Translations under genes and position numbers: made by a program | Source of the DNA: Thelonectria olida | Taxonomy: Eukaryota > Ascomycota > Sordariomycetes > Hypocreales > Nectriaceae | Length of the DNA stretch: 64,000 nucleotides | NCBI GenBank assembly: GCA_020736575.1 | Contig: JAGPYM010000046.1 | Location: forward strand, 1 to 64,000 | Direction of reading: 5' to 3' | The notes under the pieces: model-generated | What the model saw: the letters and a program-made list of their open reading frames with translations, nothing else | Database searches by the model: none | What the model was told of the DNA's origin: nothing | Shown: positions 34,318 through 44,585 of the stretch, piece after piece | Position numbering within the stretch: the stretch's first letter is position 1 | Layout: every line of letters begins with the position of its first letter

Positions 34318-34877
34318 ATGAGTCAACCACAGAAGGTCGCATTCATCACTGGTGGAGGTGAGACTGGGTAGCCCCTCCAAACGGCACCTTCACGAATCGT
34401 TCCTAACCGGTAGCATTGGCTCTCTGTATCCATGCTTTGGGCTCCCAATGTACACTTCTGCTAAACGTATGGTAGGACTCGCTCGCTTTCTCTGAATCTA
34501 CTGGCTCGTTTGCCTAACTAGATGGTGTTCTGAGGTTTTCCCGTGCGACTGCCAATAGATTCAAGAAGAAAGGCATCCGTCCCAATGCGATTTTACCTGG
34601 CGTCGTTGCGACAAACCTCTTGGACCCGGAAGAATTCAAGGACTGCGCAGAGGGCACCTTCACGCTGGTCGACTTTATAGCCGAAACTGTCGTCGGACTC
34701 GTACAAGGCAGCGATATCACGGACGTAAAAGTGTGCACAGTTCCTGATCAGGATCTTTATGGGCGGGCAATCGAGATTAATGTGCGAAACATCTATTTTC
34801 GGGGGCAGCCGGACTGGTGCGACGATACAATGATGGCGATTATGAATACTACTGAGACACACTCGTACAGTAAGTAG
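34318..34877 (+). pseudogene. Short-chain dehydrogenase remnant with the middle deleted
   Basis: The start MSQPQKVAFITGGG is the N-terminal strand and glycine loop of an SDR. About 90 bp later the active-site segment appears: SIGSLYPCFGLPMYTSAK, with the catalytic Tyr-x3-Lys. A 55-bp intron (34467-34521) then joins K-HGVLRFSRATANRF, and the frame runs through GIRPNAILPGVVATNL to a stop at 34877. In intact SDRs the glycine loop and the Tyr are about 140 residues apart, so around 120 codons including most of the cofactor domain are lost, and the first segment does not connect in frame. It is a remnant, not an enzyme. Confidence 0.8.
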
Positions 34878-35633
34878 TTGGCCAAATGGGCCTCACCAGC
34901 TGTTCTGTGCATGAATTTGTGTTGCGTGACTATGGAGTGCAGCCAAAAACAACAAAGCCTTCAGGGTCCATGTTTGGACGCCTCAAGCGTCTGGCTGGAT
35001 GGTCATGATTTGAACTGTGTCTCTTCCGCCTCGTACTTCCCCGACAAGTGAAACCTTGCGGAGTGTCGTCTGATAGGATCTTGGAGAGACCCGGGCGTTC
35101 ATGCTGTTGAGAGCAGAGAAGGTTATGGGCCAGAGAGATGATGAGGGGCAGAGGGGGACTGATAGTTGATAGGGAATAGACCGGCCCAGGTCATGCAGAT
35201 TGTCGCCACAGCCCCATGATTGGTCTGATCAAGAGTTCAGGGTCGCCGGCGGTGCGTTCGCCCCGACGCCAGTCGGCAATCAACCTGAACGGGCAAGTAT
35301 CGGCGTATGTAGCACTTCTCAGGGCCAGCCACCCTTTGCCACTGGATAGAAACCATCTTGAGTCAGGGGTGTGGTTGATACCACTCGATAAAGCGTGGGG
35401 AAGTGAACATCTACCCCGCATCCCGAGGAAACAGAACTCCTGGGAGTCAATCTTGGGGGATGTCTCACCAAGAGGTCACATGCGTTTGGTTGAGCCAGCG
35501 GTGCTGTTGATATCATCGCAAGACGAGGCCCCAGTCGTGTGGTTTCCTCTGCCGCCCTCGCCTACATCAACTCAGCTAGACCTTCGCCTTTCAACATACG
35601 TAGGCAGCTGACAGAGTCGCAATCAAATTCGCC
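34878..35633. promoter_or_regulatory. Upstream region of Zn2Cys6 gene 2
   Basis: No gene recognised. A frame open from 35216 to 35611 (131 codons) has no domain and overlaps the likely 5' leader of the regulator. Confidence 0.35.
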
Positions 35634-37055
35634 ATGCCTCCACGTGCAATCCGAGTCCGCTTTGCCCCTGTCAAAACTGGACCGGTCGCAGCCGCCCCAT
35701 CCCTTGGTCTGCTCAACGCCAGCTCATTCAATGACACCCAGGCTTCGGAACCGGCAGGCCGTAGGGCCCCGCGCAGTCGGACCGGATGTGGTCAATGCAA
35801 AGTTCGCAAGGTGAAATGTGACGAAACCTTTCCCGTATGCCTGCGGTGCCAAAAAGGAGGTCTCCTTTGCAACTCGACGCCGCCGTCCTCCGGCTGGCAG
35901 CTCGAACTGCCCTGGGTGTTTGCTCACACCCTGAGTGACTCTACCCGTCAAAATACCGACAGCTCATTGATGCAATGGTGGTTCGACAAGGCCTGCAACA
36001 TCTTAGTGGCTGACACGTCGGCCAACCCACTATCATACCCCATCCTGGAGCACATTGCCTCCTCGTCTGCCCTCCTCCACGCACTCCAAAGCATCAGCTC
36101 TGGACACCGTCAGTATTTTGATCGTTCGTGCTTCCCGAAATGTCTCCAGCAGCGTAGCATGGCCCTTTCGCAGGTCCGGCGAGAGCTGCAAGAGACAAAC
36201 GCTTCTCCGGTGGCCTCATTCTTCTCCATCATGATGCTGGGCATGTCCGCGCCATGGATAGATGGGAGCTTTCGAGATACGGGGATAGAGCATTTCATCG
36301 GCGCGCGTGCCGTCTTGGATACCATTCTTTCTAAAAGGTCAAACTGGAAAGACCATGCCGTTCAAGTCATCATGGGATTCTACTTGTTCTGGGACATGGC
36401 AATATCGCTAGTCGCGGAACCAGCATTGTTACCTCGTTTAAACACACCAGAGATTATCGACATGGTTGCAGAAATGGATGGATACTCTCATCCTATTGGA
36501 GGATTTCCCATCCGAGTTTTCTACCTCCTTGCGCGCATACATCGCTACTATAGGGAAATCATGGAGGGTCTCGCACGCGACCTGGCTTTCGAATTCGACA
36601 TGGAAGATCAACTTTCGGGGTGGCAGTGCTCGAGCGAAAATGAACATTTTGAGCTTTTGGCCAACGCATTTAGGACTCAAGGGTTGATGGTCTTGTATCG
36701 CGCCAAATCCCTATTAGTACTCCCAGGGTTTGATGACGAGAATCTCGAGGCCAAAATATCCGATTATGCACACAGGACTGTTGTCCAATTACTACAGACA
36801 CCAGTCACGCAACACTGCTTCAACATGCAGGCACCCCCTCTCACGTTGACTGCAGCAGAGTTGACGGCCGAGCACGCAAAGGAGAGAGTAGACGTCGTCG
36901 GTCGGCTAAGGGCAATCTATTCTTTGAGTAGGGTGGCTACTATTCTGGCCGCCATAGAGCTGCTGGAGGAGCTGTGGGCGATGCGTGACGCCGGTGTTAA
37001 GATAACGTACTTTGAGCTGATGGAGTGGAAAGGCTGGAAATTGAATCTAGTATGA
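35634..37055 (+). CDS. Zn(II)2Cys6 transcription factor 2
   Basis: Single exon, 473 aa. Zinc-cluster cysteines are at 52, 55, 62, 69, 72 and 79, exactly the positions in regulator 1, inside TGCGQCKVRKVKCDETFP. The N-terminus IRVRFAPV is shared with the other three regulators. The body has NPLSYPILEHIASSSALLHALQSISSGHRQYFD and ends AIELLEELWAMRDAGVKITYFELMEWKGW. It is convergent with NmrA-like 2, with only 26 bp between the two stop codons. As a likely nuclear activator it may control this half of the cluster; that is inferred from position alone. Confidence 0.92.
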   Translation: MPPRAIRVRFAPVKTGPVAAAPSLGLLNASSFNDTQASEPAGRRAPRSRTGCGQCKVRKVKCDETFPVCLRCQKGGLLCNSTPPSSGWQLELPWVFAHTLSDSTRQNTDSSLMQWWFDKACNILVADTSANPLSYPILEHIASSSALLHALQSISSGHRQYFDRSCFPKCLQQRSMALSQVRRELQETNASPVASFFSIMMLGMSAPWIDGSFRDTGIEHFIGARAVLDTILSKRSNWKDHAVQVIMGFYLFWDMAISLVAEPALLPRLNTPEIIDMVAEMDGYSHPIGGFPIRVFYLLARIHRYYREIMEGLARDLAFEFDMEDQLSGWQCSSENEHFELLANAFRTQGLMVLYRAKSLLVLPGFDDENLEAKISDYAHRTVVQLLQTPVTQHCFNMQAPPLTLTAAELTAEHAKERVDVVGRLRAIYSLSRVATILAAIELLEELWAMRDAGVKITYFELMEWKGWKLNLV

Positions 37056-37081
37056 CGAATCAAGAACATTTGAACTTCTAA

Positions 37082-38098
37082 CTACATGGCTTCATTGTTA
37101 AATGAATATGCTCTGATGAAACCCTCAATGGTCTGCAATTCCGTGCTGCAGCCAGAACGGTTTCTCGCCATTACACCCTTCTTCTTAAGCTCCTCTGCCG
37201 CTGTCTGGTCGATGGGTTTTCCGTCACAGTAATTGCCATTGACCAACTCGACATATCGCTTGACTCCCCCTACTTCTTTCGCCTTCTCGGGTGTCGCCGC
37301 CTGGGCTTCATCCTTTGGCAAGACCCAACGAGCCACGTCGGTTCCGGTCACTCGGTTGTAGGCTTGCGCGACTCCTTGGAGAGTCACGGGGTGCGAGACT
37401 GCCCAAACAGTCTGCGTATTCCATCGCTCAGGCTCAGTGAATACGCCGTGCACAATGTCTCCATAGTCGTCGCGGATCGAGGTGAAGGGCGTCGGCTTTG
37501 GCGGATCGCCCATCGGAAACAACTTGATCGTCAGGTAACCTTCGGCATCCTTGACCCGCGCGAAACCTCCAAAGGGCTTTTCATAGACCGGATTCCAAAA
37601 GTTTTCCACCTGCCAGCCCGCGTTGACATTAACATAGCTCTTAAACCCAGCCGCTTGACCATATCTTGAGATTTCGTTCTTCTGTATAAAGGAGCTGATG
37701 TGGACGGCGTCGTTGGTCAACTTCGCTGCTTCCGGCAGACCAGCAAAAATGAAAAAGTCGACGCTCTGCCTGCGAGCAGCGTCTATGACGAGTATTCCCA
37801 TCTCAGATTCTTTGAGCTTGCTGCCCTCAACAAAGTCTAGATCCTCGGAGTTTGTGTTTAAAAACACTCCCCAAGCCCCCTTAAAGGCGTCGTTCAGCTC
37901 ACTGCTGCTCCATGAATCAGCCTTGACCAGCTCGATGGCAGCCGACTCGATTCGCTTCGCTTTATCGCTAGTCACGTCCCGCGTGGTTACTTTGACGTGA
38001 AAGTTTGGGTCATCATGGAGAGACAAGGCCACTGATCTCCCAATGCGACCAGTACCACCAACAACGACGATGACTTTTTTGTCGGAGGGTTGCGGCAT
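37082..38098 (-). CDS. NmrA-like NAD(P)-binding protein 2
   Basis: Single exon, 338 aa from the ATG at 38098 (an in-frame ATG at 38167 would add 23 residues absent from the paralogue). The NAD(P) loop is GGTGRIG, followed by VKVTTRDVTSDKA, ELVKADSW and FKGAWGVFLNT. Landmarks FAGLPEAAKL, VNVNAGWQVENF and DYGDIVHGVF align with NmrA-like 1 at 11354-12367. Whether it is a redox-sensing partner of a regulator or a reductase cannot be read from the sequence. It is divergent from GMC 2 across about 0.6 kb; in the other block the same two families lie side by side on one strand, so the pairing has survived rearrangement. Confidence 0.88.
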   Translation of the reverse strand: MPQPSDKKVIVVVGGTGRIGRSVALSLHDDPNFHVKVTTRDVTSDKAKRIESAAIELVKADSWSSSELNDAFKGAWGVFLNTNSEDLDFVEGSKLKESEMGILVIDAARRQSVDFFIFAGLPEAAKLTNDAVHISSFIQKNEISRYGQAAGFKSYVNVNAGWQVENFWNPVYEKPFGGFARVKDAEGYLTIKLFPMGDPPKPTPFTSIRDDYGDIVHGVFTEPERWNTQTVWAVSHPVTLQGVAQAYNRVTGTDVARWVLPKDEAQAATPEKAKEVGGVKRYVELVNGNYCDGKPIDQTAAEELKKKGVMARNRSGCSTELQTIEGFIRAYSFNNEAM

Positions 38099-38707
38099 TG
38101 CAGCGTTCAGTATATATAAATGACGAGGGTTATGGTTGCTAGAGACAAGTTCAGGACTGAAGAGCAACCTGTGGGAGTCCTGTTCATATGGTCGCTGGCA
38201 ATTAATGGCTTACCTACTTACTGCTTTCGGGTTTGATGCGAGAATCATGATTGATATGGACGAGTATGCAGGCCTATCACCCCGCAAACCGCCACGAGGC
38301 ACGACAGAGAAGGGTGGCTATAACGCGTCGAGCTAGAACGAACGGCAACTCGGTTTATTAGCATCGGTACGCGCGGGTCCGCCTCGCACTCTAGCAGGAT
38401 TGGGAAAGGATGGGAATTGTTCGCAGACGTCAAGTCAGCACGCAGAAGAACAATGGGTTTGCCACGGATCACGTTAATACTACATAAGCTCAGGCTTGGC
38501 TGCTATTGTCTGCGGTCTTGCCGCTTTTGGAAATCTGGCGGTAGTTCCAAATCATCCCTGTCTATCATGTGTGCCAAGGTTCCAGAGGACCTCACCCTGC
38601 CCGTGGAAAGACTATGTATTTGAACGAGAGCTCTCACTATCAAGGACCCTTCAGATCATGCCATTACCACTCTTGAATATCCCTACCATCATCTCCGCCT
38701 TTTCATC
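38099..38707. promoter_or_regulatory. Shared divergent promoter, NmrA-like 2 and GMC 2
   Basis: About 609 bp between two start codons facing away from each other. A TATATATAAA lies at 38111-38120, close to the NmrA-like start. No coding feature. Confidence 0.5.
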
Positions 38708-40383
38708 ATGTCGACAGTCAATACTTTGCCGCAGGGAGCCTCTCGATATGACTACCTTATTGTTGGAGGTGGCACCGCTGGCTGCGTCCTTGCGAGTCGA
38801 CTGGCCGAATATCTGCCAAGCAAGACCATCCTCTTGATCGAGGGCGGACCCAGCGATGTTGGTAACGATGCTGTTCTAACGCTACGCCGTTGCGTCGATC
38901 TTATTGCGACGGACCTCGATTACGACTACCCTATTCATCCGCAAGAGCGAGGTGAGCCTTCAAACCCCAAATCACAAGTTCGATCTTTGAGTTGACATTC
39001 GTTCAAGGCAACAGCCACATCCGAATGAGCAGGGCCAAAGTCCTCGGCGGATGTTCCAGCCACAACGACAGTGTCACCATTCGCCCTTTTGAATACGATT
39101 GTAGGCAATTTGAAAAGCTGGGAGCCACAGGCTGGGGTTGGAACACCTTTGACAGAATGTTCAAGAAGCTGCGCACCCGCTTCCAGACTGTCGATGCGCA
39201 ACACCAGAACCAGTTGATGAAGGATTGGATCCAATCAGCCTCAAAGAGCCTAGACGTTCCAATCATTGACGGCTTCAACGATGCGATCGCGGATCAAGGA
39301 AACCCCAGTTCCGGCGCAGGGTTCATCACCGTGTCCTACACGCCCGATGATGGCAAACGGTCGAGTGCCAGCGTGGCCTATATTCACCCTATTCTTTTCG
39401 GCAAGGAGCCGCGACCTAATCTGACCGTCCTGACTGAGACGTGGGTCAAGAAGGTCAACTTACTTGGTGATGAGGTCACTGGCGTCAGCGTGCAGTTAAA
39501 GTCTGGAGAGGAACGCACATTATATGCAAGCCAGGAGACTATCCTTTCCGCGGGCGCCGTCGACACCCCGCGACTTTTGCTTCTTTCAGGCATTGGACCA
39601 GCTGATCACTTGGACTCTGTCTCCATCCCGGTCAAGAAGCACATTCCGGGTGTCGGTGAGAACCTCATGGATCATCCCGAAACCGTTCTCGTATGGGAGA
39701 TGCATGGGCCGCCACCAAAAGAGTGCGTTATGGAAGCAGACGCTGCTCTCTGGATCCGCACGCAGCCTGTCAATCGAATTGACAATGACTACGGTGCCGA
39801 TGTTCAAATGCATGTCTATCAGCTCCCTTATGTCACCAATACCGAGCGACTTGGATATGCCGTCCCTGAGCATGCATTTTCCATGATGCCATGTGTTACA
39901 AGGTCCAAATCCCGGGGCCGTATTTTCCTGTACTCAAACGACCCTCTCCAGAAACCTGCCCTGGACTTCCGTTACTTTACCGACCCTGAGGGTTATGACG
40001 AGAAGGTCGTAGTTGCAGGTGTCAAGGCCGCTCGGAAGATCGCTCAGCAGAAGCCTTTCTGCGACTGGATCAAAAAAGAAGTGGCACCCGGCCCTGAAGT
40101 GCAGTCTGATAACGCCCTCAGTGAGTTTGCCCGCAAGGCCGGAGGCACCGTGTTCCATCCTGCCGGAACCGCCAAGATGGGTAACCTGGACGCGGACCCA
40201 ATGGCTGTTGTTGATCCTCAGCTCCGGGTCAGGGGACTGAACAGACTTCGAATTGTTGACGCCAGTGTCTTCCCTACCATGGTCACAGTGAACCCCATGG
40301 TGACGATTCTGTGCATTGCGGAGCGGGCTGCCGAGTTGATTGCTTCAGAGAAGGGTTGGAAGGAGAACAAGCTACACTTGTAG
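38708..40383 (+). CDS. GMC oxidoreductase 2 (choline-dehydrogenase/alcohol-oxidase type)
   Basis: Two exons, 38708-38951 and 39008-40383, intron 38952-39007 (56 bp), joining [18 protein letters not shown]. The product is 539 aa. Motifs: FAD loop GGGTAG (20-25), [23 protein letters not shown], active-site [10 protein letters not shown] and the later [10 protein letters not shown]. The second member of the catalytic pair is Asn, as in GMC 1. Same first-exon length (244 nt), same intron phase and nearly the same size as GMC 1 at 13221-14902, so the pair comes from one duplication. It should turn an alcohol into an aldehyde for the aldehyde dehydrogenases nearby; that order is inferred. Confidence 0.93.
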
Positions 40384-41149
40384 ATGTTGCTCAGATCAGC
40401 GTACTACGAACCTTTCTTTTCTCTTCAAGTAAAACGGATTGATAATTCAAAGTGACACTCGTGTTGTAGCATACACTGTACAAGTAAGCGGCTTGCCTGG
40501 AGTACTACAGCAGTGATGTTCAAAGTGTAACGTAAGTTACCCAGAGTCCACCTCTCGCCTCCTCGCCGGATATGGAAGTGTTTCTACCCCTCTTTTGATG
40601 CACCTTCGGCTTCTTTTGCAGGGGTTCTAGCCCACCAACTCCATAAAGGGGCCATCCACATCCAGCCGCCCAAGTCAGGTGGATTATGATGCATTCTTGA
40701 GTATCGAGCCACAGGACATCACGATACTTGTTTCTCGCTTCAATACCAGTGTTACTTACGGTCTTCTGAAGTTCTGGGAAGTATCCAAGGATAGCGTGGG
40801 TGCAGCGACACGAAAGCCACCTTCATATGTTTGAAGATATAGCGGCTTGAAGAGGCAACTTCTCCCAGTGGATTGAGAGTTGCAGGGTGCAAAACAGGCC
40901 AAGTTTGCAAGGCACTGGGGCCTTGTCCTAGGAAAATTGGAAGAACATAACACTTTAGTCGGAATCGGTGGTGGCCGAAAATCAGCCCATAACCTTCTCA
41001 GTCCTTATTGCGACCAGCAAGCGAGAAAAGACATATAACGCCAAACCCATGACTTCAATTCTTCATCACAGACTTTGACAAGGACCTTCCTTACTTATTT
41101 TGCTGCCCATTCTCGAACAGCCAAGAATCAAGATACAAGATGGCCACTT
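40384..41149. other. Convergent intergenic stretch, GMC 2 and Zn2Cys6 gene 3
   Basis: No gene or repeat recognised. Confidence 0.4.
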
Positions 41150-42652
41150 CTACCCCAGCATAACATTCCAGCCCTTTTCGAGCATCACCTCCAACCAACT
41201 GATATTCTCGCCCGCATCTCGTCGTTGCCAAATCTCGGGGAGAATCTGCAGCGCTGTCAAATTCGCTCGAAGATGGTTGAGTGAGTAAAGCTCTTTGAAG
41301 CGCTGCAGCACTTGTTGCCTTTCTATAGCGTTTTCCTGCACTAGCTCGGATGATGCCGTAAAGAGAGGAATGGCCTGCAGATTGGTACAGGCGTGGCTGG
41401 AGGGAATCGAGATCTGACTTTGAACAGCAGCCAAGGCCTGGGTTCGGATAGAATCCTCGAGTTCGACGTCTACCAAGGGTTCTTCCGTCGTTTGCCACGG
41501 CTCGAGGCTCTCCCCGGGCTCCAGATTGAGAATGTCGGCCAAGTCTGAATCCAGTGGATTCTCTTTCCTGGGACGCCGGTAGCAAATCGCCGCCAAGTTG
41601 ATCAAGCCGTGAGAGCGGAAAGCGTCGCTGACAATACCAAGCTCAGGGCTCTCTCGATTCGGTTCCCATTTCTCCATCTCCTCCTCCAGCGCCGACTCGA
41701 CCGATCCGTCACGAATGCCCGTCTCCACCACCGACCGACAATAACGGCCAAGAGTGCCAAGGAGGTAGAATATTTCGGTTGAATAGCCTCCAATGGGGTG
41801 GTACTCTTGGCCAACATCCAGTATGGCAGAGTACATATCGTCAGTGTTGATAGGTACTTGTTTATGGACTGGAACGAGAAACGCCGTTGCCATGTCCCAA
41901 TATAGGTATGCTCCGACTACGAAATTAAAGTACGGCGGTCGCTTTTCTCGCTTCGTTGACTCGGACAAGAGAATATCGACAAGGCCACGAGCGCCATGGA
42001 AGTGCTGCTCGCCAAAGTCGGCCGTTGGTCCATTGGTCCAAGCCGTGGACAAGCCAACAAGCAGCACGCTCAAGAAGAGAGGGAACAGATTGTCGCCCGG
42101 GCAGGAAATTTCCTCAATAATGAATTTCAGCGCCGAACTTCGCTCCTCCAAGCATTGCGCCAATCGCTCAGGATCAAAATAGTTTCTGTGACCGGCGCCG
42201 ACGCTTCGCAGGGCGTGTTTGAGGCTGGGAGACTGATTCACGTACTCCAGGATGGGGAACGAGAGCGGATTTTCGTCAGGGTCAATGACCATGATCTGGC
42301 TGGCACGCTCCAACCAGTATTGGAGTAGAGCTTTATCGTCAGGATCGGGGGCTGGTGCAGTTTGCTTCTGCGGCAACGATGGCGGACCATTGGGATGATT
42401 GATCCATGGTGCCTCGATCTGCCACTTGGTTAACCGCGGAGCCGAACGGCAAAAGGAGCCTCGCTTTTGGCAGCGGAGGCAAACGGGAAACGTCTCGTCG
42501 CATTTGACACGTCGACGCTTGCACTCAGTGCAGCCAGCTCGGCTCCTACTTGCGTGCCGGCCCTTGAGCGTCTCGCTGTCGTTCGAAGAGGGTGGTGGGA
42601 GCTGGTCACAACCCGGCCAGAGGCGGAATCGCAGCTTCTGAGAAGATTTCAT
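41150..42652 (-). CDS. Zn(II)2Cys6 transcription factor 3
   Basis: Single exon, 500 aa. Zinc-cluster Cys are at 41, 44, 51, 58, 61 and 68 (AGCTECKRRRVKCDETFPVC). The start KLRFRLW matches the short N-terminal signature of the group. The body has NPLSFPILEYVNQSPSLKHALRSVGAGHRNYFD, then VGAYLYWDMATAF, and ends ALQILPEIWQRRDAGENISWLEVMLEKGW. The family resemblance to regulators 1, 2 and 4 runs the full length, not just the zinc cluster. It is divergent from aldehyde dehydrogenase 2 over a long 1.9-kb gap. Confidence 0.92.
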   Translation of the reverse strand: MKSSQKLRFRLWPGCDQLPPPSSNDSETLKGRHASRSRAGCTECKRRRVKCDETFPVCLRCQKRGSFCRSAPRLTKWQIEAPWINHPNGPPSLPQKQTAPAPDPDDKALLQYWLERASQIMVIDPDENPLSFPILEYVNQSPSLKHALRSVGAGHRNYFDPERLAQCLEERSSALKFIIEEISCPGDNLFPLFLSVLLVGLSTAWTNGPTADFGEQHFHGARGLVDILLSESTKREKRPPYFNFVVGAYLYWDMATAFLVPVHKQVPINTDDMYSAILDVGQEYHPIGGYSTEIFYLLGTLGRYCRSVVETGIRDGSVESALEEEMEKWEPNRESPELGIVSDAFRSHGLINLAAICYRRPRKENPLDSDLADILNLEPGESLEPWQTTEEPLVDVELEDSIRTQALAAVQSQISIPSSHACTNLQAIPLFTASSELVQENAIERQQVLQRFKELYSLNHLRANLTALQILPEIWQRRDAGENISWLEVMLEKGWNVMLG

Positions 42653-44585
42653 CGAGTGTATGTGTTGTAGACCGTTGAGCTATAGGTATGCCTCGGAACG
42701 ACACCGATCGAGAATCGTTTGCGTTGCTCGTAAGGAAGAAGATCGATCGAGGTTCGGGAATCCCTATTCGAGATCTAACGGGGTGGTGATATCAGGAATA
42801 AGTCTTATCAACAGATATGGCACGTGCCGGACTAACTATCTTCACATCTGTCCGCTTGCCTGGTGCATGGTTCCCCGCACACCTTCACGCCTTTGGTCTG
42901 GTGGTGCATGATGCAACCCCAATCTTTGTGGCCAAAGGATCACGGGGCTCTCATAGAATATGACTCGTCGAACTCTGTTGGCTTTGGTCATCTTGATCTT
43001 ATTGTTGCTGCTTTAGGTTGTGGCTTGAGGTCAAGATTGCAGAAGACGTGGACAATTCAAGTCTACGCAAGGAAGAACACCTCCGTGGAAAGATGTGGAT
43101 GCCCACCTGGAGAGGGACGGGACGATTGAACAGTTGCCCCAAAGTGCCTTTAATAGCCACCAATCCGGCAAGCCACATGGAGAGATCTCTACGAATGTGT
43201 CGCAAGTATCTTATGTGGTAGCTGGGTTCTGGAGTGTTGCGACTTTCCAGGGCAGCTCGGCTCCAGGGTAAGTTGCCAGCTAATATCTCAAACGCGAGGA
43301 GTTTCTCATTAGTTACTATGCCAATTGGAGATTATGGAAAACCATATATTTAATTTAGCTAATTTATCGTCTTATTTAGTTAAGGCTATATTCTTACGTT
43401 GTCTTGCAACGTTTGACGGTTGCAGGCACTCGAAACTTCTTTGCCCGAGATCAGACACTTGACGGCCTGTTCACGTAACATCGGCTCAGATTTGACCTAG
43501 TCACTGCCGGGCCACGATCGGGTGGCAGCCATCGCATTCTGGCTGAAAGCGGTAATTTTTTGTTCGCGCCAAGTCTGGAACATCACACTTTGTCCCCAAC
43601 TGCTGGCCACTCACCACTCAGCTTCACGACCTACCCCTGCTCAGGATCCAGTTGGGCGGTGGAGAGGTGACGTAGGCTCACAATCCGAGCTGTCCTCTCT
43701 TGAGTTAAGCGTTTAACCTGGAGGGCTGAGATCTCCTTGTCTAGCAGCGCGTTCGGAACTTGCAGAGAAAACCTCCGTCTCCTCTCGCAATTGATACGAC
43801 AGGCTCAGTGCAAATAGTAGGCTCGCCAAAACAGAACCAGGGCATAAGATAGCGCAGCCCCGAGGCAATTGTAGTAGCCATCAAGGTTGCCATAGTGATA
43901 GGTGCTGTGGCGGTTCAAGCATCGTTCGACGTGCGACAGTAGGTAGAAGTGCGGAGTGACGCGCTCTAAGGGCGAGCCTCTTCTTTCGAGGGGAGAGCCA
44001 CTTGTATCAAATTCAGAGGATCCATTACCAATGGCGCCGAACTTCTTGTTCTCTAGCTGCGCATGGCTCGATCAATCAGAGGTGCGGCCAAGATCACGTC
44101 GAAACGAACGCAGACCTTTGATGTCGGGCAGTTTCTGGTGACTGAGAGGCGATGAGAGCAGTCTTGATAGAGATGATTGACGGGGACACTTGCTTCAAGA
44201 GACCACCGCCATTTACCAAGGAGCGACAATAATCGCCTGGTCTCCCCTCGCGATACCACCGAGAAAAGTAAATAAGTTGCTTCAGTGCCTGGTACGCCAC
44301 TGCAATCCACAGGCCAAATAGATAAATACTGTATGTGGCGGTCGTTCCAGGAGCTCCTTTGGAAGCTCCAACCCCGGCTGGAAACTTTCCCGATTTGGTA
44401 TTGAAGCGATGCAACGCACACCTTCTTACCAATCAGGCGTCGCTGCAAGAGTAATCCAAAGCGAGGTGCTTCGTTGCACCCTACTTGTGTCTATAAAGCA
44501 GAACCTCTTTGGCTTCAAACTACATACCTTTTCTTGCAAGTACCTATTGTCACCAACACTGCTACATCGCCTTGCACCGACGAAA
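42653..44585. promoter_or_regulatory. Long divergent region, Zn2Cys6 gene 3 and ALDH 2
   Basis: This 1.9-kb gap is the longest gene-free stretch inside the cluster. It includes an A+T-rich patch near 43310-43400 and a TATAAA at 44492-44497, 89 bp before the ALDH 2 start. Short frames have no match. It could have lost a gene, but I see no recognisable remains. Confidence 0.45.
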
